DNA of 64,000 bases from OLB7 sp966250335. Its GTDB lineage: Bacteria > Bacteroidota > Ignavibacteria > OLB7. The notes beneath the pieces are model-generated. The model worked only from the letters and a program-made list of their open reading frames with translations, did no database searches and was not told the DNA's origin. The stretch is taken from positions 1 to 64,000 of the forward strand of contig CBINGZ010000002.1 in assembly GCA_966250335.1 (NCBI GenBank), given 5' to 3'. Position numbers and translations under genes: made by a program. Positions 47,020 to 55,004 of this stretch are shown here, in pieces (position 1 is the stretch's first letter; each line of letters starts with the position of its first letter).

Positions 47020-47991
47020 ATGAGCAATATCATCATCCCTCCGGGCTGGAGGATTTCCGAACGGGAGGTCACGCCGGAATCGACCTTCGTCGACAGAAGG
47101 GCGTTCCTTCGCACACTGGGGTTCGGGGCGGCGGCGATCGGGCTCCTCGGGTGCAGTCCGGCGGAGCGCCGGGGTTCCGCTTCGGCGGCGCCGGGCGATC
47201 CCCCCAGTCCCAACGGCGATCTCTATCCCGCCGGACGGAACACCCTCTACACGGTCGATCGTCCCATGACCGAGGAGGGGATCACGGCGCGCTACAACAA
47301 TTTCTACGAGTTCTCGGAAGAGAAAGAAGCGGTGGCGAACCTGGTGGAGGAATTCCGGGTGCGTCCGTGGGATCTGGAGATCACCGGCCTTGTCGATACG
47401 CCGGTGAAGCTCACCGTCGACGACCTGGTCCGGAAGCTTCCGCTGGAGGAACGGGTCTATCGCTTCAGGTGCGTCGAGGCGTGGGCGATGACGGTGCCCT
47501 GGACGGGGATTCCTCTCTCCAAAGTCCTTGATCTTGCCGCTCCCCGCAGCGACGCCCGATACGTCAGATTCCTCTCCTTCCTCCGTCCCGACCAGGCGCC
47601 GAACCAGAAGCGGGCCACCTGGTACTCATGGCCCTACTACGAGGCCCTCAGGATCGACGAGGCGAGGAACGAGCTGGCGATGCTCGTCACCGGGGTCTAC
47701 GGCCACGAGCTGCCGAAGCAGAACGGCGCTCCCATCCGGGTGATCGTCCCCTGGAAATACGGCTACAAGAGTCCGAAATCGATCGTGCGGATCGAGCTGA
47801 CGGCCGAGCAGCCGCGCACCTTCTGGAACGATCTGGCGCCGGACGAGTACAGCTTTCTTTCGAACGTCGAACCGGGGATTCCTCATCCCCGCTGGTCTCA
47901 GGCAGCAGAACGTTTGATCGGGGAGGAACGTCGCGTGCCGACGCTCCGCTTCAACGGTTACGGGGCATACGTGGCGTCGCTCTATCCTTGA
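47020..47991 (+). CDS. msrP: Protein-methionine-sulfoxide reductase catalytic subunit MsrP
   Basis: MsrP (YedY) repairs oxidised methionines in periplasmic proteins using a molybdopterin cofactor. The 323-aa protein has a Tat signal (Arg26-Arg27 in DRRAFLRTLG) with a possible lipobox Cys45, and the Mo-ligand Cys151 in YRFRCVEAWAMTVPWTG. GAPIRVIVPWKYGYKSPKSI follows as in the family. GGAAC precedes the ATG. The quinol-linked partner MsrQ is not in the window. Length is normal. It stands as a single plus-strand gene. Confidence 0.93.
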   Translation: MSNIIIPPGWRISEREVTPESTFVDRRAFLRTLGFGAAAIGLLGCSPAERRGSASAAPGDPPSPNGDLYPAGRNTLYTVDRPMTEEGITARYNNFYEFSEEKEAVANLVEEFRVRPWDLEITGLVDTPVKLTVDDLVRKLPLEERVYRFRCVEAWAMTVPWTGIPLSKVLDLAAPRSDARYVRFLSFLRPDQAPNQKRATWYSWPYYEALRIDEARNELAMLVTGVYGHELPKQNGAPIRVIVPWKYGYKSPKSIVRIELTAEQPRTFWNDLAPDEYSFLSNVEPGIPHPRWSQAAERLIGEERRVPTLRFNGYGAYVASLYP

Positions 47992-48081
47992 AAAAACCTG
48001 GAATTCGCCCTTTTATGGGCCCATATTACAATCACGTAAAAAAAAATTTCAGGGGCGTGACGAAATACGGTGAGTCTTCGC

Positions 48082-48089
48082 TATATTTG
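48082..48089 (+). promoter_or_regulatory. Promoter -7 box of candidate small RNA
   Basis: TATATTTG is an exact match to the Bacteroidota TAnnTTTG element. A clear TTTG about 20 bases upstream is missing, so support rests on this box and the terminator downstream. Confidence 0.35.
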
Positions 48090-48095
48090 AAGCGA

Positions 48096-48172
48096 AGGAA
48101 ATGAGGCACCAACACTCAGCCTTCAATTGGGAGCTGCGCAGTATGGGGTGAGCTGCGCAGCTCTTTTTTTTT
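48096..48172 (+). ncRNA. Candidate small RNA
   Basis: A promoter box at 48082-48089 and a strong terminator at 48131-48172 would release an RNA of about 77 bases with a single-stranded 5' half and a terminator hairpin. No good open frame with a ribosome site is inside. The alternative is that the terminator ends the msrP message. I know of no RNA family matching it. Confidence 0.35.
48131..48172 (+). terminator. Rho-independent terminator
   Basis: GAGCTGCGCA (48131-48140) pairs with TGCGCAGCTC (48154-48163) across a 13-base loop, followed by nine T. It would end the candidate small RNA, and possibly msrP. Confidence 0.85.
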
Positions 48173-48444
48173 GCCGCCCGTTCCTTCTTCGATCCTCGAT
48201 TCCCTCCTAAATATTAAGGTGTGTGAGAAGCTCCATTCGCCGGTGTGGATATAGCGTATAGAGCGTATTTTTACACCTTTCGGTCACGACTCTCTCGAAC
48301 GGTGCGGCCGGGCGCGGTCGGTTCGTCTCCGGCGCACTTCTACATGACACACGCGGCAGCGACGACGTAACGGACGTCCGGCGCGTCGGCGCATATTTCC
48401 GCAATCGACAGGCCGCCGACGGGGGCCGCAATCGAATCAGAACG

Positions 48445-48747
48445 ATGTCCCACATTACTCCCGATCAGGTAGCTCACATAGCCCGTCTCGCACGGCTCCG
48501 TTTCTCTCCCGAGGAACTCTCCGATTTTACCGACAGGTTCAATCAGATCGTCACCTATGTCGAGAAACTCGACGAGGCCGACACGGAGGGGGTGGAGCCG
48601 ATGACGAGCCTGCTGACCTCGGCGAACGTCCTGCGGGATGATGAACCGGGACCGCTCCTGACCCCGGCCGAGGCGCTCCGCAACGCGCCGAAGAAGACCG
48701 AGGGATTCTTCAGCGTTCCGAAAGTGATAGGTGAGGCCGAGGGGTGA
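48445..48747 (+). CDS. gatC: Aspartyl/glutamyl-tRNA(Asn/Gln) amidotransferase subunit C
   Basis: GatC stabilises the GatAB amidotransferase that converts Glu-tRNA(Gln) or Asp-tRNA(Asn). The 100-aa protein has the family pattern VAHIARLARLRFSPEEL, FNQIVTYVEKLDEADTEGVEP and LRDDEPGPLL, ending in FFSVPKVI. GatA and GatB are not in the window. It lies 95 bases upstream of kdsB in the same direction. Confidence 0.95.
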   Translation: MSHITPDQVAHIARLARLRFSPEELSDFTDRFNQIVTYVEKLDEADTEGVEPMTSLLTSANVLRDDEPGPLLTPAEALRNAPKKTEGFFSVPKVIGEAEG

Positions 48748-48842
48748 CGTTCCCTCCCGCCGCGGAGGAGACGGAGCGAGCAGGGGCGATCCGGGGCCCG
48801 TCGGTCTCGGCCTCCGAACAATTAATGTTGTGAGGATCAACG

Positions 48843-49589
48843 ATGTCCGTGCTCGCCGTTATCCCTGCCCGATACGCCTCATCCAGACTCCCCGGCAAGC
48901 CGCTGATAGAGATCGCCGGCAGGGGGATGATTCAGCATGTGTATGAACGGGTCGCGCGCGCCGCGCTGGTGGAGCGGGTGATCGTGGCGACCGACGACCG
49001 GCGGATCGCCGAGTATGTGACCGGGTTCGGCGGCGAGGCGGTCATGACCTCCTCCAGCCATATCTCCGGCACCGATCGCATCGCCGAGGTCGCGCGGTCG
49101 GTCCCGGAGGCCTCGATCATCGTCAACGTCCAGGGGGATGAGCCGATGATCGATCCGGCGATCGTCGACGCCATGGTGAAGACGCTGAACGGTTCCGACG
49201 CGGTCTGTTCGACGCCGGTTGCCCGGATCACATCCTTTCGTGATCTTTTCGACACCAACGTCGTGAAGGTCGCGCTCCGCGAGGATCGTTCCCCCCTCTA
49301 CTTCTCCCGCAGCCCGATCCCCTGCGTACGCGACCGGGCCGCCGAGGAATGGCTCGACCTCTATCCGTTCGTGCGTCATATCGGACTCTACGCCTACCGG
49401 CGCGCGGCGCTCGAACGGTTCGTTGCCGCTCCCCCCTCGGCAAACGAGATCTGCGAGCAGCTGGAACAGTTGCGGCTGCTGGAGATGGGTCTTCCCATGA
49501 TCTGCGTGGAAGTCGAGTATACGGGGCATGCGGTCGACACGCCGGAGGATGTGATGCATGTGGAGAACCTTCTCACGCAAGGTTCCTGA
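48843..49589 (+). CDS. kdsB: 3-deoxy-manno-octulosonate cytidylyltransferase
   Basis: KdsB makes CMP-Kdo, the activated sugar for the LPS inner core, in the cytoplasm. The 248-aa protein has the CTP-binding start VIPARYASSRLPGKPL (residues 6-21), GTDR (76-79), VQGDEPMI (96-103) and HIGLYAYRRAAL near the active site. Length is typical. Presence shows the organism has Kdo-containing LPS. Confidence 0.97.
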   Translation: MSVLAVIPARYASSRLPGKPLIEIAGRGMIQHVYERVARAALVERVIVATDDRRIAEYVTGFGGEAVMTSSSHISGTDRIAEVARSVPEASIIVNVQGDEPMIDPAIVDAMVKTLNGSDAVCSTPVARITSFRDLFDTNVVKVALREDRSPLYFSRSPIPCVRDRAAEEWLDLYPFVRHIGLYAYRRAALERFVAAPPSANEICEQLEQLRLLEMGLPMICVEVEYTGHAVDTPEDVMHVENLLTQGS

Positions 49590-49637
49590 GTCCCCTCCCG
49601 CACGGAACTCTTCCAAGATTCTCCGGAGGAAAGCATC

Positions 49638-49733
49638 ATGTTCGGAAGAATCGCTATCATAGACGCTTCCCCGGCAGGCATCGCATCGCGGGCGCCCCTC
49701 GACCGATCGACCCGGACGACAGCAACGATATAA
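49638..49733 (+). CDS. Short open frame with strong ribosome site upstream of the synthase fusion
   Basis: Thirty-one codons start at ATG 49638, preceded by GGAGGA at a good distance (seven bases), and stop 25 bases before the TTG start of the large fusion gene. The predicted peptide (MFGRIAIIDASPAG, then Arg/Thr-rich) has no known match. It could be a leader peptide that modulates the next gene or just a chance frame with a good ribosome site. Support is the ribosome site only. Confidence 0.3.
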   Translation: MFGRIAIIDASPAGIASRAPLDRSTRTTATI

Positions 49734-49758
49734 TCAAACATCCTAGACGAGGGTTCAC

Positions 49759-52200
49759 TTGGCAGACCTCTTTCAAAAGTGTCGAGACTTCACTCGTGCC
49801 GACGACGTAAAGGAGGCCGGGTACTATCCATACTTCCGAGCCATTGAAGAGAATGAGGGTCCGATCGTACGGATCGAAGGGCGCGACGTCATCATGGCCG
49901 GCTCCAACAACTATCTTGGCCTGACCGCCGACCCGCGCGTCAAGGAAGCCGCCATCAAGGCGACCGAACAGTTCGGCACAGGCTGCTCCGGTTCCCGCTA
50001 CCTTACCGGCACCGTCCGTCTGCATGAGGAGATGGAGGCGGAGATGGCCGAATTCATGGGGAAGGAGGCATGTCTCCTCTTCTCCACCGGCTACCAGACC
50101 GCCCAGGGAGTGATCCCGACGCTCGTCAACCGCGGCGACTACGTCATCTCCGACAAGGACAATCACGCATGCATCGTCGCCGGCAACCTGATGGCGAAGG
50201 GGGCGTTCGGCGAGGTGGTCCGCTACAAGCATAACGACATGGCCGATCTGGAACGCCAGATCTCCAGGCTCCCGGAATCGGCCGGCAAGCTGATCGTCAC
50301 CGACGGCGTCTTCTCCACCTCCGGAGAGATCGTCGACCTTCCCACGATGGTCGCCCTGGCGCAACGCTACAACGCGCGCCTGATGGTCGACGACGCCCAC
50401 GGGCTCGGCGTCATCGGCAGCGGCGGACGCGGCACCGCCAGCTACTTCGGCCTGGACGCCGAGACCGACCTGACGATGGGGACCTTCTCCAAATCGCTCG
50501 CATCGCTCGGCGGCTGGGTCGTCGGCGAGGAGAGGGTCATCAACTACATCAAGCATAACTCCCCCGCCCTCATCTTCTCCGCCTCCCCCACCCCCGCCTC
50601 GGTCGCCGCCGCGGTCACCGCGCTCCGGATCATGCGGCAGGAACCGGAGCGGATCGACCGCCTGATCGCCAACGCCGATTATCTCCGCAAGGGATTCACC
50701 GGCATGGGCTACAGGATCATCGAGTCGAAGACGGCGATCGTCCCGGTCATCATCGGCGACGACACCCTCACCTTCATCTTCTGGCGCCGCCTCTTCGACG
50801 CCGGCGTCTTCGTCAACGCCTTCATCTCCCCCGGTGTCATGCCGGGGCTCCAGATGATGCGCACCTCCGTGATGGCCACGCACGAGCAGAAGCATCTCGA
50901 TCGCATCCTGGAGCTCTTCGAGGATATCGGCACCGAGATGGGGCTGCTGGAGATCGACACCCCCGCCGTTGCCGCCGAGCAGACGAAGGAATCGGTCGGG
51001 GCCGAGGGGATGAGCCAGTTCAACGAGGATCTGGGGGTCTCCGTATCGCATGAGCTGCCGACCAGCGGGAACGTCAGGATCCGTCCGGTGACCAGCAGGA
51101 AGGAACGCCTGGAGTTCATCAGGATGGTGTGGGGGCTCTACAAGAACGATCCCAACTGGGTCCCCCCGCTCGAGATGGACAGAATGCGCCTGATCGACGC
51201 CGAGAAGAACCCGTTCTACACCCACGCGCGCGCGCAGCTCTATATCGCGGAGCGAAACGGCGCCGTGGTCGGTCGTATCGGCGCGGTCATCAACGACGTT
51301 CACAACAAGGTCCACGGCGAGGAGGTCGGGTTCTTCGGATTCTTCGAGACGGTGCAGGATCAGGATGTGGCGAACACCCTTCTGAACGCCGCCGCCGCAT
51401 GGCTCCGCTCCCAGGGGATGACCAGGATGCGCGGTCCCGTCTCCCCCTCGATCAACGACGAGGTCGGCATGCTGGTGGACGGGTTCGACTCGCCGCCGAT
51501 GCTGCAGATGCCGTACAACCCCGACTTCTATCCGAAGGTGCTGGAGCAGGCCGGGTTCACCAAGGCGAAGGATATGCTCGCCTGGATCGTGGAATACCCC
51601 GACTGCCTCAACCCCAAGCTGATCCGGGTCACCGACGCCCTGCGCGAGCGGAACAACATCTCGATCCGCGGCCTGATGATGAAGAAGTTCCCGGAGGAGG
51701 TGAATCGGATCAAGAAGATCTTCAACGAGGCGTGGCAGCCGAACTGGGGCTTCGTCCCGATGAGCGACGAGGAGATGAACCTGATGGCCTACGAGCTGAA
51801 GCAGATCATCGATCCCGAGTATGTCCTCTTCGCGGAGAAGGATGGGGAGACCGTCGGGTTCCTGCTCGCCGTGCCCGACATCAACCAGGCGTTCAAGGCG
51901 GGCTCGTCGATTCCGCCGGGGGCGAAGAATCTTCCCACGGCGATCATGAACCTGATGACGAAGAAGAAGCAGATCCATCAGCTCAGGATCATCACGCTCG
52001 GCGTCCTCCCCCGCTATCAGAAGCTCGGGATCGACGCGATGCTCTACCGCGAGATCATGGAGCGCGCCGACCGGAGGGGAATACGCCGCGGCGAGGCATC
52101 GTGGATTCTGGAGGACAACACGATGATGACGCGCGCCGCCGAGATGATGAACGCCCGTCCCTACAAGCGCTACAGGGTCTTCGAGAAGGAACTGGTCTGA
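49759..52200 (+). CDS. Fused alpha-oxoamine synthase (serine palmitoyltransferase type) and GNAT acyltransferase
   Basis: Residues 1-400 form a PLP enzyme of the alpha-oxoamine synthase family: NNYLGL (50-55), GTGCSGSRYLTGT (73-85), stacking His136 (DNHAC), DDAHGLGV (211-218) and Schiff-base Lys245 (TFSKSLASLGG). The closest group by memory is serine palmitoyltransferase rather than KBL or BioF. After a linker (about 400-435), residues 435-813 form a GNAT-type domain (VTSRKERLEFIRMVWGLYKNDPNWVPPL, RGPVSPSINDEVGML, LRIITLGVLPRYQKLGIDAMLYREIM) of the YghO-like kind, to which bacterial ceramide synthases belong. Together they could perform two successive steps in ceramide synthesis. The start codon is TTG (49759) behind GAGGG. 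The exact acyl donor cannot be read. Confidence 0.85.
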   Translation: MADLFQKCRDFTRADDVKEAGYYPYFRAIEENEGPIVRIEGRDVIMAGSNNYLGLTADPRVKEAAIKATEQFGTGCSGSRYLTGTVRLHEEMEAEMAEFMGKEACLLFSTGYQTAQGVIPTLVNRGDYVISDKDNHACIVAGNLMAKGAFGEVVRYKHNDMADLERQISRLPESAGKLIVTDGVFSTSGEIVDLPTMVALAQRYNARLMVDDAHGLGVIGSGGRGTASYFGLDAETDLTMGTFSKSLASLGGWVVGEERVINYIKHNSPALIFSASPTPASVAAAVTALRIMRQEPERIDRLIANADYLRKGFTGMGYRIIESKTAIVPVIIGDDTLTFIFWRRLFDAGVFVNAFISPGVMPGLQMMRTSVMATHEQKHLDRILELFEDIGTEMGLLEIDTPAVAAEQTKESVGAEGMSQFNEDLGVSVSHELPTSGNVRIRPVTSRKERLEFIRMVWGLYKNDPNWVPPLEMDRMRLIDAEKNPFYTHARAQLYIAERNGAVVGRIGAVINDVHNKVHGEEVGFFGFFETVQDQDVANTLLNAAAAWLRSQGMTRMRGPVSPSINDEVGMLVDGFDSPPMLQMPYNPDFYPKVLEQAGFTKAKDMLAWIVEYPDCLNPKLIRVTDALRERNNISIRGLMMKKFPEEVNRIKKIFNEAWQPNWGFVPMSDEEMNLMAYELKQIIDPEYVLFAEKDGETVGFLLAVPDINQAFKAGSSIPPGAKNLPTAIMNLMTKKKQIHQLRIITLGVLPRYQKLGIDAMLYREIMERADRRGIRRGEASWILEDNTMMTRAAEMMNARPYKRYRVFEKELV

Positions 52201-52501
52201 CGTTCCGCTCGATGCGGCTCGACTGCCTGCTGCCGGGGGGCGACGGATCATCCGATCGTCCCCCGGTCATTTATGGGAGGGCCGTCGTAGCATTTGACAC
52301 AATCGTGACCGTAACCATCGGGCCGATTTCGGCTCATATAGAATGGTGCAGGATTTCCCGGAAGCATACCCCGTTTGTATCTTCATTCCGCACGTAGACA
52401 GCTCGACACAAAACATCGAACAACGACATGATCGTCGGCGCTCCCGCTTCGGTCCCTCCGGGGGATGTGCGGAGCGTTGTCACCCACAAACAGAAAGAGG
52501 C
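52201..52501. other. Intergenic region upstream of outer-membrane protein
   Basis: I see no gene and no firm promoter match in these 301 bases. TTTGACA near 52292-52298 resembles promoter elements of other bacteria, but a matching downstream box is missing. Confidence 0.3.
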
Positions 52502-53425
52502 ATGACAGTTCGGATCTGGCATCTTCGCGCGGCGGCCGCGATTGCGCTGACGTCGCTTCCATCCGTCGCTCTTGCAGGCGGATGGACCCAGGAGAAAGGG
52601 CACGTCTACGGAAAGATCACATACGGCACATCCTCGGCCAACCAGGTCTTCCGGTTCGACGGCACCGAGAAGTATCCCACCGACAGTCCCCCCTTCACGG
52701 TTCGCGATTATCCCCTCGCCGACCGCAGCATCTTCCTCTATGCGGAGTACGGACTGCTCAACGAGCTGACGCTGATCGGAAGCGGCGTGCTGAAGCGCAC
52801 CATCGTCACGACCCCCGTGGAGCGACGCGAGACGAGCGGGCTCGGCGATCTCGGACTTGCCGCGAAATATCGTCTTGCAGAGTTCGACCAGCAGGTCGTC
52901 TCCGCCACGCTCGGCTTCACCATACCGACAGGCTACACGCGCGATCTTACCCCCCCGCTCGGTTCCGGCAACCTGAACGTGGAGCTGGCGGCCAACTACG
53001 GTATCTCCTTCTACCCCGCCCCGGCCTATGCCACCGGGTCGGTCGGATACCGGGTCAGGCCCTCGATCTACCTCTCGTCGCTGCAGAACGAGAACGCCGG
53101 GTTCGATCCGAACTATGCCGACGAGATCTTCGCCGACGCCGAGGCGGGATACACGTTCGCCGACCGCGTCCTCGTCCATGGTATGGCAAGGTTCGTCACC
53201 TCCACCCGGATCGGGACGAACGACTTCGACGTCACCCATCCGCCGGAGACACAGCAGTACCTGAAGCTCGGCGGCGGCGCCATCTTCAAGGTCCACAGCG
53301 GGATTGAACTCTCCGTGGACGCGATGGTGACCCCGATGGGAAAGAAGGCGACCAAGAGCTTCGACCTCATGATCGGTGTGGCCTACTCCGGCGACCTTCT
53401 GGGATCCCCCTCAGATGCGAAGTGA
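52502..53425 (+). CDS. Outer-membrane beta-barrel protein
   Basis: The 307-aa protein has a signal peptide (MTVRIWHLRAAAAIALTS, ending ALAGG) and then many short amphipathic strands of barrel type (GHVYGKITYG, FLYAEYGLLNELTLIGSG, GDLGLAAKYRL, VSATLGFTIPTG, NLNVELAANYGISF, FADAEAGYTFADRVLVHGMARF). This fits the group of phenol-degradation MetA-like or transport-associated outer-membrane proteins in outline. I start at the ATG at 52502 since it opens directly on the signal peptide; the frame is open back to 52343. The sulfite-oxidase-family gene begins 39 bases after it. Confidence 0.75.
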   Translation: MTVRIWHLRAAAAIALTSLPSVALAGGWTQEKGHVYGKITYGTSSANQVFRFDGTEKYPTDSPPFTVRDYPLADRSIFLYAEYGLLNELTLIGSGVLKRTIVTTPVERRETSGLGDLGLAAKYRLAEFDQQVVSATLGFTIPTGYTRDLTPPLGSGNLNVELAANYGISFYPAPAYATGSVGYRVRPSIYLSSLQNENAGFDPNYADEIFADAEAGYTFADRVLVHGMARFVTSTRIGTNDFDVTHPPETQQYLKLGGGAIFKVHSGIELSVDAMVTPMGKKATKSFDLMIGVAYSGDLLGSPSDAK

Positions 53426-53464
53426 TCGACAGACGAATTCAACCATGTAGTATCTGAGATTACC

Positions 53465-54610
53465 ATGTCCATTGATCGTAGAACATTTCTGAGAATCGGC
53501 GGAATGGGGGTCGTCGGTATCGCGTTCGTGCCGCTGCTGAACGGTTGCGAGGAGCAGATCATCACCCCGCTCGGGGAGAACCAGACAATCGCGAAGACGC
53601 CGTTCCTCACCTCCCCCGAGGACTTCTTCGTCCAGAACGGCGGCGAGGGGAGCATCACCCAGTGGAGCATGCCGACCTACGCCGCGGCGACCGACTGGAA
53701 GATGGATATCCTCCGCCGCCTCGGCGCGCAGACGACCAAGCTCGGAACCGTCACCTATCAGGATCTGATGGATGCCGTGGCGGCCGACCCGACGCTTCAG
53801 ACCACGATCCTCTGTACGATGCAGTGCATCCTGGAGAGTCCGCTCCGCGTCACCCCCACCGGCTTCACCGGTACGGCGTACTGGACCGGCGTGCCGCTGA
53901 AGCACTTCCTCGACAAGGTCGGCGTCGATTATCAGAACACGAAACGATTCATCTTCACCGGCGAGGACAAGTACGTCTCCAGCCTCGGGATCGAGGATGT
54001 GACCCAGGCGACGCAGCAGGGACGCTACGAGCCGATTCTCGCCTACAGGATGAACGGCCTGCCGCTCACCCCGGAGCACGGCTTCCCCGTCCGGCTGATC
54101 GTCCATACGATGTACGGGTACAGGAACATCAAGTGGATCAAGGAGATCCGGACGACGGTGGTGACGACCGATGTGGGAACCTACCCGGAGCAGGGCTTCA
54201 CCCGCGAGGAGATGGCGATCAACAGCCGCGGGACAAGTCTCCGCAACGATATCTCCATCCCCTCCGGAACGTTCGAGATCCGCGGGTTCGCCATCGCCGG
54301 ATCATCCCCGGTCAAGGAGATCATCGTCACGATCGACGGCCAGGCCCCGCGGAAAGCGGAGATCGTATCGCTCGACGAGCTTCGCGAGGTGGAGCAGCTG
54401 CCGCCGAACATCAGACAGATCCAGGAGAACATCGAGTACCCCTACTCGGGCGTCTGGGTCCACTGGCGACTCCCGTGGGAGGCGACGTCGGGGAAGCATA
54501 CCATTACGATACAGGCGACCGACGAGGCTGGGAACACGCAGCCGCCGGTGCTCGAGGATGTCACCGACGGGCAGAACGCGATCGTCCGCTACAATGTCAA
54601 CGTAAGCTGA
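53465..54610 (+). CDS. Sulfite-oxidase-family molybdopterin enzyme, exported
   Basis: The 381-aa protein starts with a Tat signal (Arg5-Arg6 in DRRTFLRIGG) and lipobox-like Cys28 (LLNGC). The Mo domain covers about residues 50-255 with TILCTMQCILESPLR; the Mo ligand is Cys117 or Cys121, as the usual CAGN-R wording is not kept. GFPVRLIVHTMYGYRNIKWIKEI (residues about 205-227) is the conserved cofactor segment. A C-terminal Ig-like dimerisation domain follows (FEIRGFAIAGSSPVKEIIVTIDG, WVHWRLPWEATSGKHTITIQATDEAGN). The cytochrome c gene follows after 10 bases, which matches SorAB-like sulfite dehydrogenases. Sulfite as substrate is likely but not proven. Confidence 0.82.
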   Translation: MSIDRRTFLRIGGMGVVGIAFVPLLNGCEEQIITPLGENQTIAKTPFLTSPEDFFVQNGGEGSITQWSMPTYAAATDWKMDILRRLGAQTTKLGTVTYQDLMDAVAADPTLQTTILCTMQCILESPLRVTPTGFTGTAYWTGVPLKHFLDKVGVDYQNTKRFIFTGEDKYVSSLGIEDVTQATQQGRYEPILAYRMNGLPLTPEHGFPVRLIVHTMYGYRNIKWIKEIRTTVVTTDVGTYPEQGFTREEMAINSRGTSLRNDISIPSGTFEIRGFAIAGSSPVKEIIVTIDGQAPRKAEIVSLDELREVEQLPPNIRQIQENIEYPYSGVWVHWRLPWEATSGKHTITIQATDEAGNTQPPVLEDVTDGQNAIVRYNVNVS

Positions 54611-54620
54611 GGGAAACGCC

Positions 54621-55004
54621 ATGAACAATCTTTCCACGATAGTTATGGGTCGCATGAGACGCGCGCTTTCCCTGATCATGATCGGCACGATCGCCGTCGT
54701 CTCCGGTTCCGGGTGCTCGCTGCTCGATCCTTCTCCGGAGGCGACGATCGAGGGAGAGCCGACCGGCAAGGTGGAGCGGACCGGCAAGACACTCTACGAA
54801 TGGAACTGCCAGAGCTGCCACGGCGCCGACGGCGTCTCCGTCACCAAGGATATCACCGATATGAAGGGGTGGGCCCACACACCGACCGGTACGTTCGGCA
54901 AGTTCGACACCTCCCTTACCGTCGGCACCGGCCTCATGCCGAAGTTCGACACCCTCGACCATGAGTCGCGGATGATGATCTACGAGTACATCAAGACACT
55001 CTGA
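54621..55004 (+). CDS. Lipoprotein cytochrome c
   Basis: The 127-aa protein has a signal peptide with lipobox Cys32 (SGSGC), one heme c motif (Cys63-Gln-Ser-Cys66-His67) and a likely axial Met106 (GLMPKFD). It should be anchored in the periplasm-facing membrane and accept electrons from the adjacent molybdoenzyme, like SorB. Its stop codon shares a base with the ATG of the next gene (TGATG), implying coupled translation. Confidence 0.9.
   Translation: MNNLSTIVMGRMRRALSLIMIGTIAVVSGSGCSLLDPSPEATIEGEPTGKVERTGKTLYEWNCQSCHGADGVSVTKDITDMKGWAHTPTGTFGKFDTSLTVGTGLMPKFDTLDHESRMMIYEYIKTL

Larger units (their letters stand above)
47992..48444. other. Intergenic region between msrP and gatC with a candidate small RNA
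   Basis: No protein gene of support is seen in these 453 bases. The first part holds a short AT-rich stretch with a run of nine A at about 48038-48046. A -7-type box and terminator define the candidate RNA listed at 48096-48172. From 48173 to 48444 I see nothing else firm; the gatC promoter must lie there, with no clear TAnnTTTG match. Confidence 0.4.

Noticed and set aside
49657..52251. 864-aa open frame on the minus strand
   Set aside because: It is exactly antisense to the 813-aa fusion gene, whose motifs are unmistakable. The product is Arg/His/Asp-rich without recognisable domains, as codon-bias shadows are in GC-rich DNA.
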